Source: Enterovibrio paralichthyis (GTDB taxonomy: Bacteria; Pseudomonadota; Gammaproteobacteria; Enterobacterales; Vibrionaceae). From it: 64,000 nucleotides of DNA. The stretch spans positions 186,001 to 250,000 of the forward strand of contig NZ_JAHUTS010000005.1 of NCBI RefSeq assembly GCF_019209835.1, given 5' to 3'. Made by a program: the position numbers and the translations under genes. The notes under the pieces are model-generated. The model was given only the letters and a program-made list of their open reading frames with translations. It did no database searches and was not told the origin of the DNA. The stretch's first letter is position 1; each line of letters starts with the position of its first letter. This document shows positions 35,523-44,117 of this stretch, in pieces.

Positions 35523-36305
35523 TTAGCTCCCAAACATCAGCGCGGTCAGGACAAAATCCAGCCCCAGCACTGCTAAAGATGAATGCACAACAGTACGTGT
35601 TGTAGCGCGGCTGATCCCTTCTGACGTAGGAATGGCATCATAACCGTTGAATAGCGCAATCCAGGTCACCGTAATGGCGAACACCAGACATTTAACGAAA
35701 GACTGGCCAATGTCGTACCACAGCTCGACGGACGATTGCATCACCGCCCAGTAGCTGCCGTAATCGATGCCTTTCCAGTCGACACCGACAAGCTGGCCGC
35801 CATAAATACCGACCATCATAAAAATCATCGCCAGCAATGGCATGGAGATCACACCGGCCCAGAATCGCGGAGCAATCACACGGCGCAGCGGGTCGATGGC
35901 CATCATCTCAAGACTCGACAACTGTTCAGTGGTTTTCATCAGGCCAATTTCTGCTGTCAGTGCAGAGCCAGCGCGCCCGGCAAACAAGAGTGCCGTGACC
36001 ACAGGTCCCAGTTCACGCAACAGCGACAGCGCCACCATTTGCCCCAGTGAGCTTTCTGCGCCAAAGTCTGCCAGCACCAGATAGCCCTGCAGGCTCAGCA
36101 CCATGCCGATAAACAAGCCGGATACCACGATAATTGCCAGTGAGCGCACACCCACCGAATAAATCTGCGTCATTAACAGCGGGAACATTTTCGCTGGCTG
36201 GGGTTTACCCATCAGCGCCCCCAACAGCACAAACGTCGCGCGTCCCATCGTCTGGGATACCGACATTGCGCGGGCACCGACTTTTTGAACCAGATTGACG
36301 ATCAC
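35523..36305 (-). CDS. mlaE: Phospholipid ABC transporter permease MlaE
   Basis: MlaE (260 aa) is the permease of MlaFEDB. Five to six hydrophobic segments are present. The family signature is visible in LLRELGPVVTALLFAGRAGSALTAEIGLMKTTEQLSSLEMMAIDPLRRVIAPRFWA (from about 92). Overlaps mlaF by four bases. Confidence 0.97.
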   Translation of the reverse strand: MIVNLVQKVGARAMSVSQTMGRATFVLLGALMGKPQPAKMFPLLMTQIYSVGVRSLAIIVVSGLFIGMVLSLQGYLVLADFGAESSLGQMVALSLLRELGPVVTALLFAGRAGSALTAEIGLMKTTEQLSSLEMMAIDPLRRVIAPRFWAGVISMPLLAMIFMMVGIYGGQLVGVDWKGIDYGSYWAVMQSSVELWYDIGQSFVKCLVFAITVTWIALFNGYDAIPTSEGISRATTRTVVHSSLAVLGLDFVLTALMFGS

Positions 36306-37099
36306 GAAAACAGCTCCTGTTTAATGTCGTTGGCCGGATAGCGAAACGGTACCGGCCCATCAGCATGCCCTTTAAGGAATTGACTGACACGCGGATCGGG
36401 ATTGTCACGTAAAGATTGCGGCGAACCTGAGGCTATGATTTTTCCGTTCGCCAATAGATAGACCTGATCAGCGATGCTCATTACTTCAGGGACATCATGG
36501 GAAACAACAATGGAGGTCAGACCCAGCGCCTGATTAAGGTTGCGGATCAGTGATACCAGCACCCCCATGGTAATAGGGTCCTGACCAACAAATGGCTCAT
36601 CGTACATGATAAGTTCGGGGTCAAGGGCAATCGCACGTGCCAATGCAGCACGCCGTGCCATGCCGCCAGACAGGCTGCTCGGCATCAAATCCGCCGCGCC
36701 ACGAAGCCCAACGGCTTCAAGCTTCAACAGTACGATTGTTTTGATAAGTGCTTCTGAAAGCGCTGTGTGCTCTCGAAGCGGATAGGCGACGTTTTCAAAT
36801 ACCGTCATGTCTGTGAACAGCGCGCCGGATTGAAACAGCATACTCATGCGTTTACGCGCTTCGTAAAGTTTACTGCGGGAAAGAGCGGGGATATTCTGTC
36901 CAGCGAACATGATGGTGCCACTGTCTGGCGGCAACTGACCACCAATCAGCTTTAACAGCGTGGTTTTGCCTATCCCGGAAGGCCCCATAATGGCAGTGAC
37001 CTTGCCGACAGGCACGGTCAAACTGACGTCATCAAAGATCACCCTGTCGCCACGGGAAAAAGTCAGGTTGTTGATCTCAACCAAATTGTCTGTGCTCAT
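36302..37099 (-). CDS. mlaF: Phospholipid ABC transporter ATPase MlaF
   Basis: MlaF (265 aa) powers MlaFEDB. Walker A GPSGIGKT is at 39-46, the Q-loop in MLFQSGALF, the ABC signature LSGGMARRAALARA and Walker B LIMYDEPF; the H-loop is SHDVPE. It is the first gene of the minus-strand mla-ibaG-murA string, facing the divergent yrbG-kds-lpt string across 397 bases. Confidence 0.97.
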   Translation of the reverse strand: MSTDNLVEINNLTFSRGDRVIFDDVSLTVPVGKVTAIMGPSGIGKTTLLKLIGGQLPPDSGTIMFAGQNIPALSRSKLYEARKRMSMLFQSGALFTDMTVFENVAYPLREHTALSEALIKTIVLLKLEAVGLRGAADLMPSSLSGGMARRAALARAIALDPELIMYDEPFVGQDPITMGVLVSLIRNLNQALGLTSIVVSHDVPEVMSIADQVYLLANGKIIASGSPQSLRDNPDPRVSQFLKGHADGPVPFRYPANDIKQELFS

Positions 37100-37496
37100 G
37101 CGGGCCTTTTGCCGTTGCTCATCCTGATCCGTTTGTGTGCCTGATCTTAGAGACGCGAGACAGACAAAACAAGTAATTGTACGCCATTCATTTGCAAATT
37201 TCCCATCAGAAAACCATCAAATTTCAGACAGTATCTGCCTTTTATTGCATGCAGGCGCAGTAAGTAGAGTCACTTCCAAAAGGCTAGGAAAAAGTGACCT
37301 GAAACGCCCGTTTTCTGTCTTTTTTTTCACCGTTATGTGACTCTGCGAGCGGGAAGGCCATACCCTACAACGCGAGAGGGAGCACTTTTGTTGCATCGGG
37401 CCTGGAAACTCATCCGCCCTTTTTCTTCACATTTACTCAATTAGCGGTCAAAATTGCCCTTTTGTATCCTTCGCCCTCTCTTTTTAAGGAATATAA
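37100..37496. promoter_or_regulatory. Divergent intergenic region between mlaF and yrbG
   Basis: No open frame here looks real. The region should hold promoters for both operons, but no pair of hexamers is convincing. An 8-base inverted repeat AGAGTCAC (37266-37273) / GTGACTCT (37337-37344) flanks a short GAAAC-GCCC-GTTTTC hairpin followed, 3 bases later, by a T8 run (37320-37327). AAGGAATATAA just before yrbG is its ribosome site. Confidence 0.4.
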
Positions 37497-38459
37497 ATGT
37501 TTGAAGCGACCGCTATTCTCGTCGTCGGCCTGTGTTTGTTGGTCTGGAGTGCTGACAAGCTGGTCTACGGAGCCGCCGCAATAGCCCGGAACGTCGGTAT
37601 CTCCCCATTGGTGATTGGTATGACTATCCTTGCGATGGGCAGCTCTGCACCTGAAATGGTGGTCTCCGCGACAGCCGCATTGAGCGGAAAAACCGACACT
37701 GCGGTCGGTAACGTTCTCGGTTCAAACATTGCCAATATCGCTCTGATTCTGGGCGTGACTGCACTGATTAAGCCCCTTGCCATCAGCTCCGGCATCCTAC
37801 GCCGTGAATTACCACTGATGCTGGGTGTGACTGTCGTGGCCGGTATTATTCTGTGGAACAATCACCTTGGCTTCGGTGAAGGCATATTGCTGTTGGTGCT
37901 ATTTGCCGGCTTCTTGCTGACTATGATGAAATTTGGCCGTGAAAGCGGCGGCCAGGACCCAATTCTCCAGGAGCAGGAGTCAGAAATACCTAAAGATGTC
38001 AGCAACACCTCTGCTGCCATCTGGGTCGTAGTGGGTCTGGTGCTGCTGATTTTCAGTGCTGATATGGTAGTTGATTCAGCGGTAATTATCGCCAAAGCCT
38101 TTGGCATGAGCGACTTGGTGATCGGTCTGACTATCGTTGCCGTCGGCACCAGCTTGCCAGAGCTTGCTGCCTCTGTTGCCGGTGTACTGAAAGGTGAAGA
38201 TGACCTTGCCGTCGGGAACATCATCGGTTCCAACATCTTCAACATCCTGGCTGTCATGGGTATCCCGGGTATCCTGGCACCATCCAGTATCAACCCGCTG
38301 GCAATGGAACGTGACTTCTTCGTCATGCTTGCCCTGTCAGTGCTGTTGTTTTTGTTTGCGGTGGGTAAATCGCGCACCATTAGCCGCTGGGAAGGTATTG
38401 TATTGCTTGTCTGCTTTGCTGGCTACCAAGGCTACCTGTTCACTCACCTTGCCGCTTAA
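37497..38459 (+). CDS. yrbG: YrbG-type calcium/sodium antiporter
   Basis: A 320-residue CaCA-family cation exchanger. Two alpha-repeats with inverted topology are clear: GMTILAMGSSAPEMVVSATA...GNVLGSNIANIALILG near 41-87 and GLTIVAVGTSLPELAASVAG...GNIIGSNIFNILAVMG near 210-260. About ten membrane segments. The E. coli homologue is the inner-membrane YrbG; substrate (Ca2+/Na+) is inferred from family membership. It starts the kds-lpt gene string, as in enterics. Confidence 0.9.
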   Translation: MFEATAILVVGLCLLVWSADKLVYGAAAIARNVGISPLVIGMTILAMGSSAPEMVVSATAALSGKTDTAVGNVLGSNIANIALILGVTALIKPLAISSGILRRELPLMLGVTVVAGIILWNNHLGFGEGILLLVLFAGFLLTMMKFGRESGGQDPILQEQESEIPKDVSNTSAAIWVVVGLVLLIFSADMVVDSAVIIAKAFGMSDLVIGLTIVAVGTSLPELAASVAGVLKGEDDLAVGNIIGSNIFNILAVMGIPGILAPSSINPLAMERDFFVMLALSVLLFLFAVGKSRTISRWEGIVLLVCFAGYQGYLFTHLAA

Positions 38460-38470
38460 TCGGGACATTT

Positions 38471-39439
38471 ATGACTGACTTTAATTTTCGCCAGGCGGGT
38501 CTGACAACCCTCAACACTGAGCTGGACGCTATCGCGCAACTGGCCCAGTACATCAATGATGACTTCACCCAAGCCTGTGAGTTGATTGTTAACGCACAAG
38601 GTAAAGTGGTGGTCATGGGGATGGGCAAATCCGGCCATATCGGAAACAAAATTGCAGCCACCCTCGCAAGCACGGGTACCCCGGCCTTCTTCGTCCATCC
38701 AGGCGAAGCGAGCCACGGCGATTTGGGCATGATTGAAAAAGGAGATGTCGTCCTCGCCATTTCCAACTCCGGTGAAGCGTCAGAAATCCTGACCTTACTG
38801 CCGGTAGTGAAACGCCGCGGTATCGCCCTGATTGCGATGACAGGCAACCCATCATCTACTATGGCGCGTCTGGCACAAATCCACCTGTGCATCAAAGTAC
38901 CGAAAGAAGCCTGTCCGATTGGCCTGGCTCCAACTTCCAGCACCACCGCTACTCTGGTGATGGGCGATTCGCTGGCAGTCGCGCTGATGCAGGCTAAAGG
39001 CTTTACCGCGGATGATTTCGCCCTCTCCCATCCAGGTGGCGCATTGGGCCGCAAGCTCTTGCTGCGTATTTCAGATGTGATGCATACCGGCGAAGCACTG
39101 CCAAAAGTTTTCCCTTCAAGCACAGTGCGTGATGCCCTGTTGGAGATCTCTGCCAAAGGGTTAGGCATGACCGCCGTTGTTGATGCCGATAACACCTTGC
39201 TGGGCATCTTCACCGACGGCGACTTACGCCGCCTGCTCGACCAGCGCCTTGACCTGCACACCACCGAGATTGGTGATGTTATGGGCAAAAAACCAAGCAC
39301 TGTCGACGCCGACCTGCTGGCCGCAGAAGGGCTGAAAATGATGGAAGAAAAGAAAATTAACGGTCTGTTGGTCACCGAAAATCAGACCCTGATTGGCGCA
39401 TTGAACATGCACGATCTGCTGAAAGCCGGGGTAATGTGA
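38471..39439 (+). CDS. kdsD: D-arabinose 5-phosphate isomerase
   Basis: KdsD (322 aa) converts ribulose 5-phosphate to arabinose 5-phosphate, the first step to Kdo. The SIS domain (about 35-180) carries VVMGMGKSGHIGNKIAATLASTG and AISNSGEASEIL. Two CBS domains follow (about 200-320, ISDVMHTGEALPKV and VMGKKPSTVDADLLAAEGL). Overlaps kdsC at its stop. Confidence 0.97.
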   Translation: MTDFNFRQAGLTTLNTELDAIAQLAQYINDDFTQACELIVNAQGKVVVMGMGKSGHIGNKIAATLASTGTPAFFVHPGEASHGDLGMIEKGDVVLAISNSGEASEILTLLPVVKRRGIALIAMTGNPSSTMARLAQIHLCIKVPKEACPIGLAPTSSTTATLVMGDSLAVALMQAKGFTADDFALSHPGGALGRKLLLRISDVMHTGEALPKVFPSSTVRDALLEISAKGLGMTAVVDADNTLLGIFTDGDLRRLLDQRLDLHTTEIGDVMGKKPSTVDADLLAAEGLKMMEEKKINGLLVTENQTLIGALNMHDLLKAGVM

Positions 39440-39996
39440 TGACAGCGATGACAGAAACCCTCTATGGCCCGGTAGCCACCGAACTGGTTCAACGCGCGGC
39501 CAATATCAAACTCTTGATTTGCGATGTTGACGGTGTGTTTTCTGACGGACGCATCTACATGGGCAATGACGGGGAAGAGCTCAAAGCCTTCCACACCCGT
39601 GATGGATATGGCGTGAAAGCGCTGATGAATGCTGGTGTAGACATTGCCATTATTACCGGCCGTAAATCCGCGATTGTGGAACGCCGCATGTCTGCACTTG
39701 GCATCCAGCACATCTATCAGGGGCAAGACGACAAAGCCGCTGCCTATGACGATTTGTGCCAACGTCTCACTATTCCGGCGTCGCAGACTGCGTATATCGG
39801 CGATGATTTGATTGATTGGGCGGTCATGTCCCAAGTGGGACTGTCCGTGTGCGTCAACGACGGACACCCGCTATTGGCAAAACGCGCCGATTTGGTGACC
39901 CGTACGCCAGGCGGTTATGGCGCAGTGCGTGAAGTGTGTGACCTTATTCTCGAAGCGCGCGGTGAACTCGATGCGCACAAAGGGCTCAGTATATGA
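39439..39996 (+). CDS. kdsC: Kdo-8-phosphate phosphatase
   Basis: KdsC (185 aa) is the C0-type HAD phosphatase that releases Kdo from Kdo-8-phosphate. The catalytic motif is D29-V-D31 (CDVDGVFSDG), motif II IITGRKS, and motif III GDDLIDW. The ATG overlapping the kdsD stop is chosen; a GTG three bases upstream is the alternative. The C-terminal end matches the E. coli tail. Confidence 0.96.
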   Translation: MTAMTETLYGPVATELVQRAANIKLLICDVDGVFSDGRIYMGNDGEELKAFHTRDGYGVKALMNAGVDIAIITGRKSAIVERRMSALGIQHIYQGQDDKAAAYDDLCQRLTIPASQTAYIGDDLIDWAVMSQVGLSVCVNDGHPLLAKRADLVTRTPGGYGAVREVCDLILEARGELDAHKGLSI

Positions 39997-40559
39997 TGTT
40001 GCAACGGCTTGGTATTCTTCTCCTGCTGGTCGCGTGTGGTTTCACCGGTTATTACCTGGTTGAGCGCCACTACTGGCAGGAAGATGAACAAGTTGCACCG
40101 GATGCAGAGAAGCCACTGTTCACCGCGGAAAATGTGGAATCCACCAGCTACAACGCAAAGGGGATCCGCAGCTACCGCCTGGAATCGGAACACATTGAAC
40201 ATTTCCAGAAAATCGACGAAACCCACTTTAATGAACCGGTGCTCTGGACCTACAGTGACGGCAAGGAAGAAGAGTGGCGTGTCAGTTCCAATTTCGCCGT
40301 ACTGGAAGGTAACCGCACATTAGTGATGACAGGCAAGGTCAGGATCTTTAACCTGTTGCCAGATGCCCAGATAAAAGTCGTCACGACAGAACAGCTTACA
40401 CTGGATCTCGTGACGCGGGATTTCTGGTCCGACACAGAAACAGATATTACCGGTGTCTCCCTCCAGACACGCGGCGAAAAATCAAAAGGGAACTTTGGCA
40501 CTCATCAGATGGAACTGATTGATCAAGTGAAGAGCAGGTATGAACCGAAATCGAAATAA
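39993..40559 (+). CDS. lptC: LPS export protein LptC
   Basis: LptC (188 aa) is anchored in the inner membrane by one N-terminal helix (about 5-24) and receives LPS from LptB2FG, handing it to LptA. The rest is the periplasmic beta-jellyroll: SYNAKGIRSYRLESEHIEHF and the TDTEITGVSLQTRG-like strands are typical. It starts inside the kdsC stop (ATGATG) and overlaps lptA by 20 bases. Confidence 0.93.
   Translation: MMLQRLGILLLLVACGFTGYYLVERHYWQEDEQVAPDAEKPLFTAENVESTSYNAKGIRSYRLESEHIEHFQKIDETHFNEPVLWTYSDGKEEEWRVSSNFAVLEGNRTLVMTGKVRIFNLLPDAQIKVVTTEQLTLDLVTRDFWSDTETDITGVSLQTRGEKSKGNFGTHQMELIDQVKSRYEPKSK
40489..40518 (+). promoter_or_regulatory. Possible sigma-E promoter for lptAB
   Basis: Within lptC, GGAACTT (40489-40495) is followed after 18 bases by ACTGA (40514-40518). 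The -35 is a full match and the -10 four of five, but the spacer is a base or two long. In E. coli lptAB has a sigma-E-dependent promoter inside lptC, so the position is right. Confidence 0.3.
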
Positions 40560-41058
40560 ATTCTTTGCTGTGCTGCTGATGGTGATGTCAGGTAGCGCAA
40601 TGGCCCTCTCGACCGACTCGGAGCAGCCTATCTACATCGACTCTGACTCTCAGAACCTCGACATGAAAACCAACACCGTCGTCTTTACGGGCAACGTATA
40701 CCTGCGTCAGGGCTCAATCCGCCTGAATGCGGACAAAGTGGTGGTAACTCGCCCAACCGGTACTGAAGGTGTTGAAGTCATTGATGCCTACGGCAAACCG
40801 GCAACATTCCAGCAAACCATGGATGACGGCAAGAAAATCGACGGCAAAGCCAACGACCTGCGTTACGAGACCGGCATCGGTTTTCTGACCATGACCAACA
40901 ACGCCGTGCTGACCCAGGAAGGCGGCAACGTGATTGAGGGACAGAAAATCACCTACAACATCAACAAACAGTTGTTGGTGGCTGAAAGTGATAACAACTC
41001 ACGCGTTACCACTATCCTGCAACCGCAGACCAAACAAGACAAACAAGATAAGAACTGA
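40540..41058 (+). CDS. lptA: LPS periplasmic bridge protein LptA
   Basis: LptA (172 aa) forms the periplasmic beta-jellyroll bridge for LPS. A signal peptide ends at SGSAMA (about residue 22). The mature domain follows the OstA/LptA pattern: PIYIDSDSQNLDMKTNTVVFTGNVYLRQGSIRLNADKVVV, then GKANDLRYET and VIEGQKITYN. The C-terminal tail is Gln/Lys/Asp-rich. Confidence 0.96.
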   Translation: MNRNRNKFFAVLLMVMSGSAMALSTDSEQPIYIDSDSQNLDMKTNTVVFTGNVYLRQGSIRLNADKVVVTRPTGTEGVEVIDAYGKPATFQQTMDDGKKIDGKANDLRYETGIGFLTMTNNAVLTQEGGNVIEGQKITYNINKQLLVAESDNNSRVTTILQPQTKQDKQDKN

Positions 41059-41064
41059 TAACGC

Positions 41065-41790
41065 ATGGCTACTCTGACCGCTCAAAACCTGGCGAAAAGT
41101 TATAACGGCCGTAAGGTCGTAACCGACGTCAGCCTGGAAGTGAAATCCGGCGAAATCGTTGGCCTGCTTGGCCCTAACGGTGCGGGGAAAACCACCTCGT
41201 TTTACATGATCGTCGGGTTGGTGGCGCGTGATACTGGCACCATCAAGATTGACGATACCGATATCAGTATCCAGCCAATGCACAACCGTTCCCGCATGGG
41301 GATCGGGTATCTGCCTCAGGAAGCGTCTATCTTCCGTAAGCTCAGCGTTTACGACAATCTGATGGCAGTATTACAAACCCGCTCCGACCTGACCAAGGCT
41401 GAGCGTCAGGACAAAGCCGAAGACCTGCTGGACGAATTCAACATCCAGCACATCCGAAACAGCATGGGCATGGCATTGTCAGGTGGCGAACGCCGTCGCG
41501 TGGAAATTGCCCGCGCTCTGGCAGCCAACCCGAAATTTATCCTGCTGGATGAACCTTTCGCCGGTGTTGACCCGATTTCGGTTATCGACATCAAAAAAAT
41601 CATCGAACACCTGCGCGATCGCGGATTGGGCGTTTTGATCACCGACCACAACGTTCGTGAGACACTCAGTGTTTGTGAGCACGCCTATATTGTGAGCCAA
41701 GGACACTTGATTGCCCATGGCACACCTGATGAAGTGCTGAACGATGAGCACGTAAAACGAGTCTATCTCGGCGACCAGTTCAGGCTATAG
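41065..41790 (+). CDS. lptB: LPS transport ATPase LptB
   Basis: LptB (241 aa) powers LptFG extraction of LPS. Walker A GPNGAGKT (36-43), Q-loop YLPQEASIF, signature LSGGERRRVEIARAL, Walker B FILLDEPFAGVDP and H-loop ITDHNVRE are complete. Six bases after lptA; LptF and LptG are not in the window. Confidence 0.98.
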   Translation: MATLTAQNLAKSYNGRKVVTDVSLEVKSGEIVGLLGPNGAGKTTSFYMIVGLVARDTGTIKIDDTDISIQPMHNRSRMGIGYLPQEASIFRKLSVYDNLMAVLQTRSDLTKAERQDKAEDLLDEFNIQHIRNSMGMALSGGERRRVEIARALAANPKFILLDEPFAGVDPISVIDIKKIIEHLRDRGLGVLITDHNVRETLSVCEHAYIVSQGHLIAHGTPDEVLNDEHVKRVYLGDQFRL

Positions 41791-41862
41791 TTAAAGAGTA
41801 AGGTTGGCGAACCGCTCTCTATGCACTGATAAAAAGATAAAAGGAAAGGTGCCTGTATTACT

Positions 41863-43338
41863 ATGAAACCCTCGCTTCAGCTAAAGCTTGGTCAGCAACT
41901 TGCAATGACGCCCCAACTGCAACAGGCAATCCGCCTGCTTCAGTTGTCGACGCTTGATTTGCAGCAGGAGATCCAAGAAGCACTCGAAGCAAACCCATTG
42001 CTCGAGCAGGATGAGTCCAATGACGACATACCTGACAGAGACCAGTCGCAAGATTACGAGGGTGACGAAAACATCAGCGCCAGCGCCGACAACCATGATG
42101 ATTTGGATACGTCTGATGCGCTTGGTCAGCAGGAGATGCCTGAAGACCTGCCGGTAGACACTACTTGGGATGACGTATACAGCGCCAACACGGGCAGCAC
42201 CGGTATATCAGTGGGCGATGACATTCCTGTCTATCAGGGTGAAACCACCGAAACCCTGCTCGATTATCTCAACTGGCAACTCCAGCTCACCCCTTTCACT
42301 GAAGTCGATTTGGCCATTGCCACCGCCATCATTGATGCGGTAGATGACAAAGGCTACCTCACGGTGACCGCCGAAGATATCCTCGAAAGCCTTGGCGCTG
42401 AAGAAGGTGAGGTGGAACTTGACGAAGTGGAAGCGGTGCTCAAACGCGTACAGCAATTTGACCCACTCGGCGTCGCATCCCGCTCATTGCAAGAATGCTT
42501 ACTTATCCAACTTGCTGCATTTGCGCCTGATACCCCGTGGCTAGAAGAGGCTCGCATGGTACTGCGCGGCCACATGGATTTGCTGGCCAACCGAGACTAC
42601 CGCCAGTTGATGAAAGAGACCAAGCTCCGCGAGCCTGATCTGAAAGAAGTGATGCGTCTCATCCACAGCCTTGAGCCGCGTCCAGGCAACCTGATTGTTA
42701 CCAACGAAGCGGAATACGTCATTCCGGACGTCTCTGTGTTTAAAGACCGCGGCAAGTGGGTCGTGCAGATCAACCCGGATGCCGTGCCGCGCCTCAAAGT
42801 AAATCAACAGTATGCCGCGCTGACCAAAAACGGTTGCAGTGCCGCAGACAGCCAGTTTATCCGCAGTCACCTGCAAGATGCCAAGTGGCTGATTAAAAGC
42901 CTGGAAAGTCGCAATGAAACCCTGCTAAAAGTGGCGCGTTGTATCGTTGAGCACCAGCAGGATTTCTTTGAATACGGCGAAGAAGCCATGAAACCGATGG
43001 TTCTCAATGACATCGCACTGGCGGTGGACATGCATGAATCCACCATCTCCCGTGTTACCACCCAAAAATACATGCACACGCCTCGCGGCATCTTTGAACT
43101 GAAATACTTTTTCTCCAGCCATGTCAGTACCGACAATGGCGGGGAATGCAGCTCTACGGCAATCCGCGCGCTGGTCAAAAAACTGGTCGCCGCCGAAAAT
43201 CCGGCCAAGCCACTCAGCGACAGCAAGATTGCCACACTGCTGGCGGAGCAAGGGATCCAGGTCGCTAGACGAACGATAGCCAAATATCGTGAGTCACTGG
43301 GTATTGCACCGTCTAATCAGCGCAAACGCCTTATCTAG
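41863..43338 (+). CDS. rpoN: RNA polymerase sigma-54 factor RpoN
   Basis: RpoN (491 aa) directs transcription from -24/-12 promoters with AAA+ activators; in Vibrionaceae it controls nitrogen use and flagella. Region I is the Gln/Leu-rich N terminus (LKLGQQLAMTPQLQQAIRLLQLS). An acidic Region II follows (about 47-115). The helix-turn-helix and the C-terminal RpoN box ARRTIAKYRESLGI, which reads the -24 element, are present. It follows lptB after 72 bases with no terminator. Confidence 0.98.
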   Translation: MKPSLQLKLGQQLAMTPQLQQAIRLLQLSTLDLQQEIQEALEANPLLEQDESNDDIPDRDQSQDYEGDENISASADNHDDLDTSDALGQQEMPEDLPVDTTWDDVYSANTGSTGISVGDDIPVYQGETTETLLDYLNWQLQLTPFTEVDLAIATAIIDAVDDKGYLTVTAEDILESLGAEEGEVELDEVEAVLKRVQQFDPLGVASRSLQECLLIQLAAFAPDTPWLEEARMVLRGHMDLLANRDYRQLMKETKLREPDLKEVMRLIHSLEPRPGNLIVTNEAEYVIPDVSVFKDRGKWVVQINPDAVPRLKVNQQYAALTKNGCSAADSQFIRSHLQDAKWLIKSLESRNETLLKVARCIVEHQQDFFEYGEEAMKPMVLNDIALAVDMHESTISRVTTQKYMHTPRGIFELKYFFSSHVSTDNGGECSSTAIRALVKKLVAAENPAKPLSDSKIATLLAEQGIQVARRTIAKYRESLGIAPSNQRKRLI

Positions 43339-43364
43339 GCGTCTCAACCAGAAGGAAGATGTTT

Positions 43365-43652
43365 ATGCAAATCAATCTATCCGGTCACCACATCGAAATC
43401 ACTGACGCCCTCAGAGATTACGTGACAACCAAGTTTGATAAGCTTGAACGATTTTTTGAACACATCAATAACGTTCATGTAGTGCTTAACGTCGAAAAAC
43501 TGCAGCAGATTGCCGAAGCGACCCTGCATGTCAACAATGGCGAGATCCATGCCAAAGCGGATTCTGAAAACATGTATGCGGCGATCGACGCGCTGACCGA
43601 CAAGCTGATAAAACAGTTAACCAAACACAAAGAAAAGATGAACAGCCATTAA
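43365..43652 (+). CDS. hpf: Ribosome hibernation promoting factor HPF (short form)
   Basis: HPF (95 aa) binds the 30S channel and promotes 100S dimer formation in stationary phase. MQINLSGHHIEITDALRDYVTTKF starts it; ATG 43365 is preferred over 43359 since homologues begin MQINL and AAGGA lies at the right distance. The short form lacks the dimerising C-terminal domain. The rpoN-hpf-ptsN order is conserved. Confidence 0.96.
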   Translation: MQINLSGHHIEITDALRDYVTTKFDKLERFFEHINNVHVVLNVEKLQQIAEATLHVNNGEIHAKADSENMYAAIDALTDKLIKQLTKHKEKMNSH

Positions 43653-43654
43653 TC

Positions 43655-44098
43655 ATGGAACTTAAAGACGTACTCAAACTGGACTGCACCAAAAGTGCAG
43701 TCCTTTGTTCTAGTAAGAAACGTGCACTGGAACTGATCAGCGAACTGGCTGCAGAGCAACTGGATCAGAACCCACAAAAACTGTTCGAGTGCATGCTCTC
43801 GCGCGAGAAAATGGGCAGTACCGGTATTGGTAGTGGTATTGCTATTCCCCATGGAAGGATCTTTAACAGCGATCAGGCTGTGGGGGTTTTTATCCAATGC
43901 GCAGAGCCGATCGAGTTTGATGCCATTGATAACCAGCCCGTCGATTTGCTCTTTGCCCTTTTGGTGCCGGACGATCAATGCAAAGAACACCTCAAAACCC
44001 TGTCTATGATCGCGCAAAAGCTTGGAGACAAACAAATCTGCCGCCAGCTACGCCACGCCGCTTCCGATCAAGAACTGTTCGACATCATCACCGGCTAA
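43655..44098 (+). CDS. ptsN: Nitrogen PTS enzyme IIA (EIIA-Ntr)
   Basis: PtsN (147 aa) takes phosphate from NPr and regulates potassium transport and other processes. The phosphorylated His is H66 in GSGIAIPHGRI. It starts 2 bases after hpf. A perfect 9-bp hairpin followed by TTTGTTCT lies in codons 9-19, which is unusual (see findings). Confidence 0.97.
   Translation: MELKDVLKLDCTKSAVLCSSKKRALELISELAAEQLDQNPQKLFECMLSREKMGSTGIGSGIAIPHGRIFNSDQAVGVFIQCAEPIEFDAIDNQPVDLLFALLVPDDQCKEHLKTLSMIAQKLGDKQICRQLRHAASDQELFDIITG
43681..43711 (+). other. Terminator-like hairpin within the ptsN start
   Basis: GGACTGCAC-CAAAA-GTGCAGTCC (43681-43703), a perfect 9-bp stem with a 5-base loop, is followed by TTTGTTCT. 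It begins 26 bases after the ptsN start codon. Premature termination, processing or translation control are possible; none is shown. Confidence 0.5.
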
Positions 44099-44117
44099 TC
44101 AGACAGGACTTTCCATT

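Noticed and set aside
37100..37496. Promoter hexamers for mlaF (TACAAT) and yrbG
   Set aside because: A fair TACAAT lies upstream of mlaF, but no -35 at 15-19 bases; not strong enough to list separately.
38440..39375. 311-residue minus-strand frame opposite kdsD
   Set aside because: Ser/Arg/Pro-rich antisense translation of a well-conserved gene; no domain.
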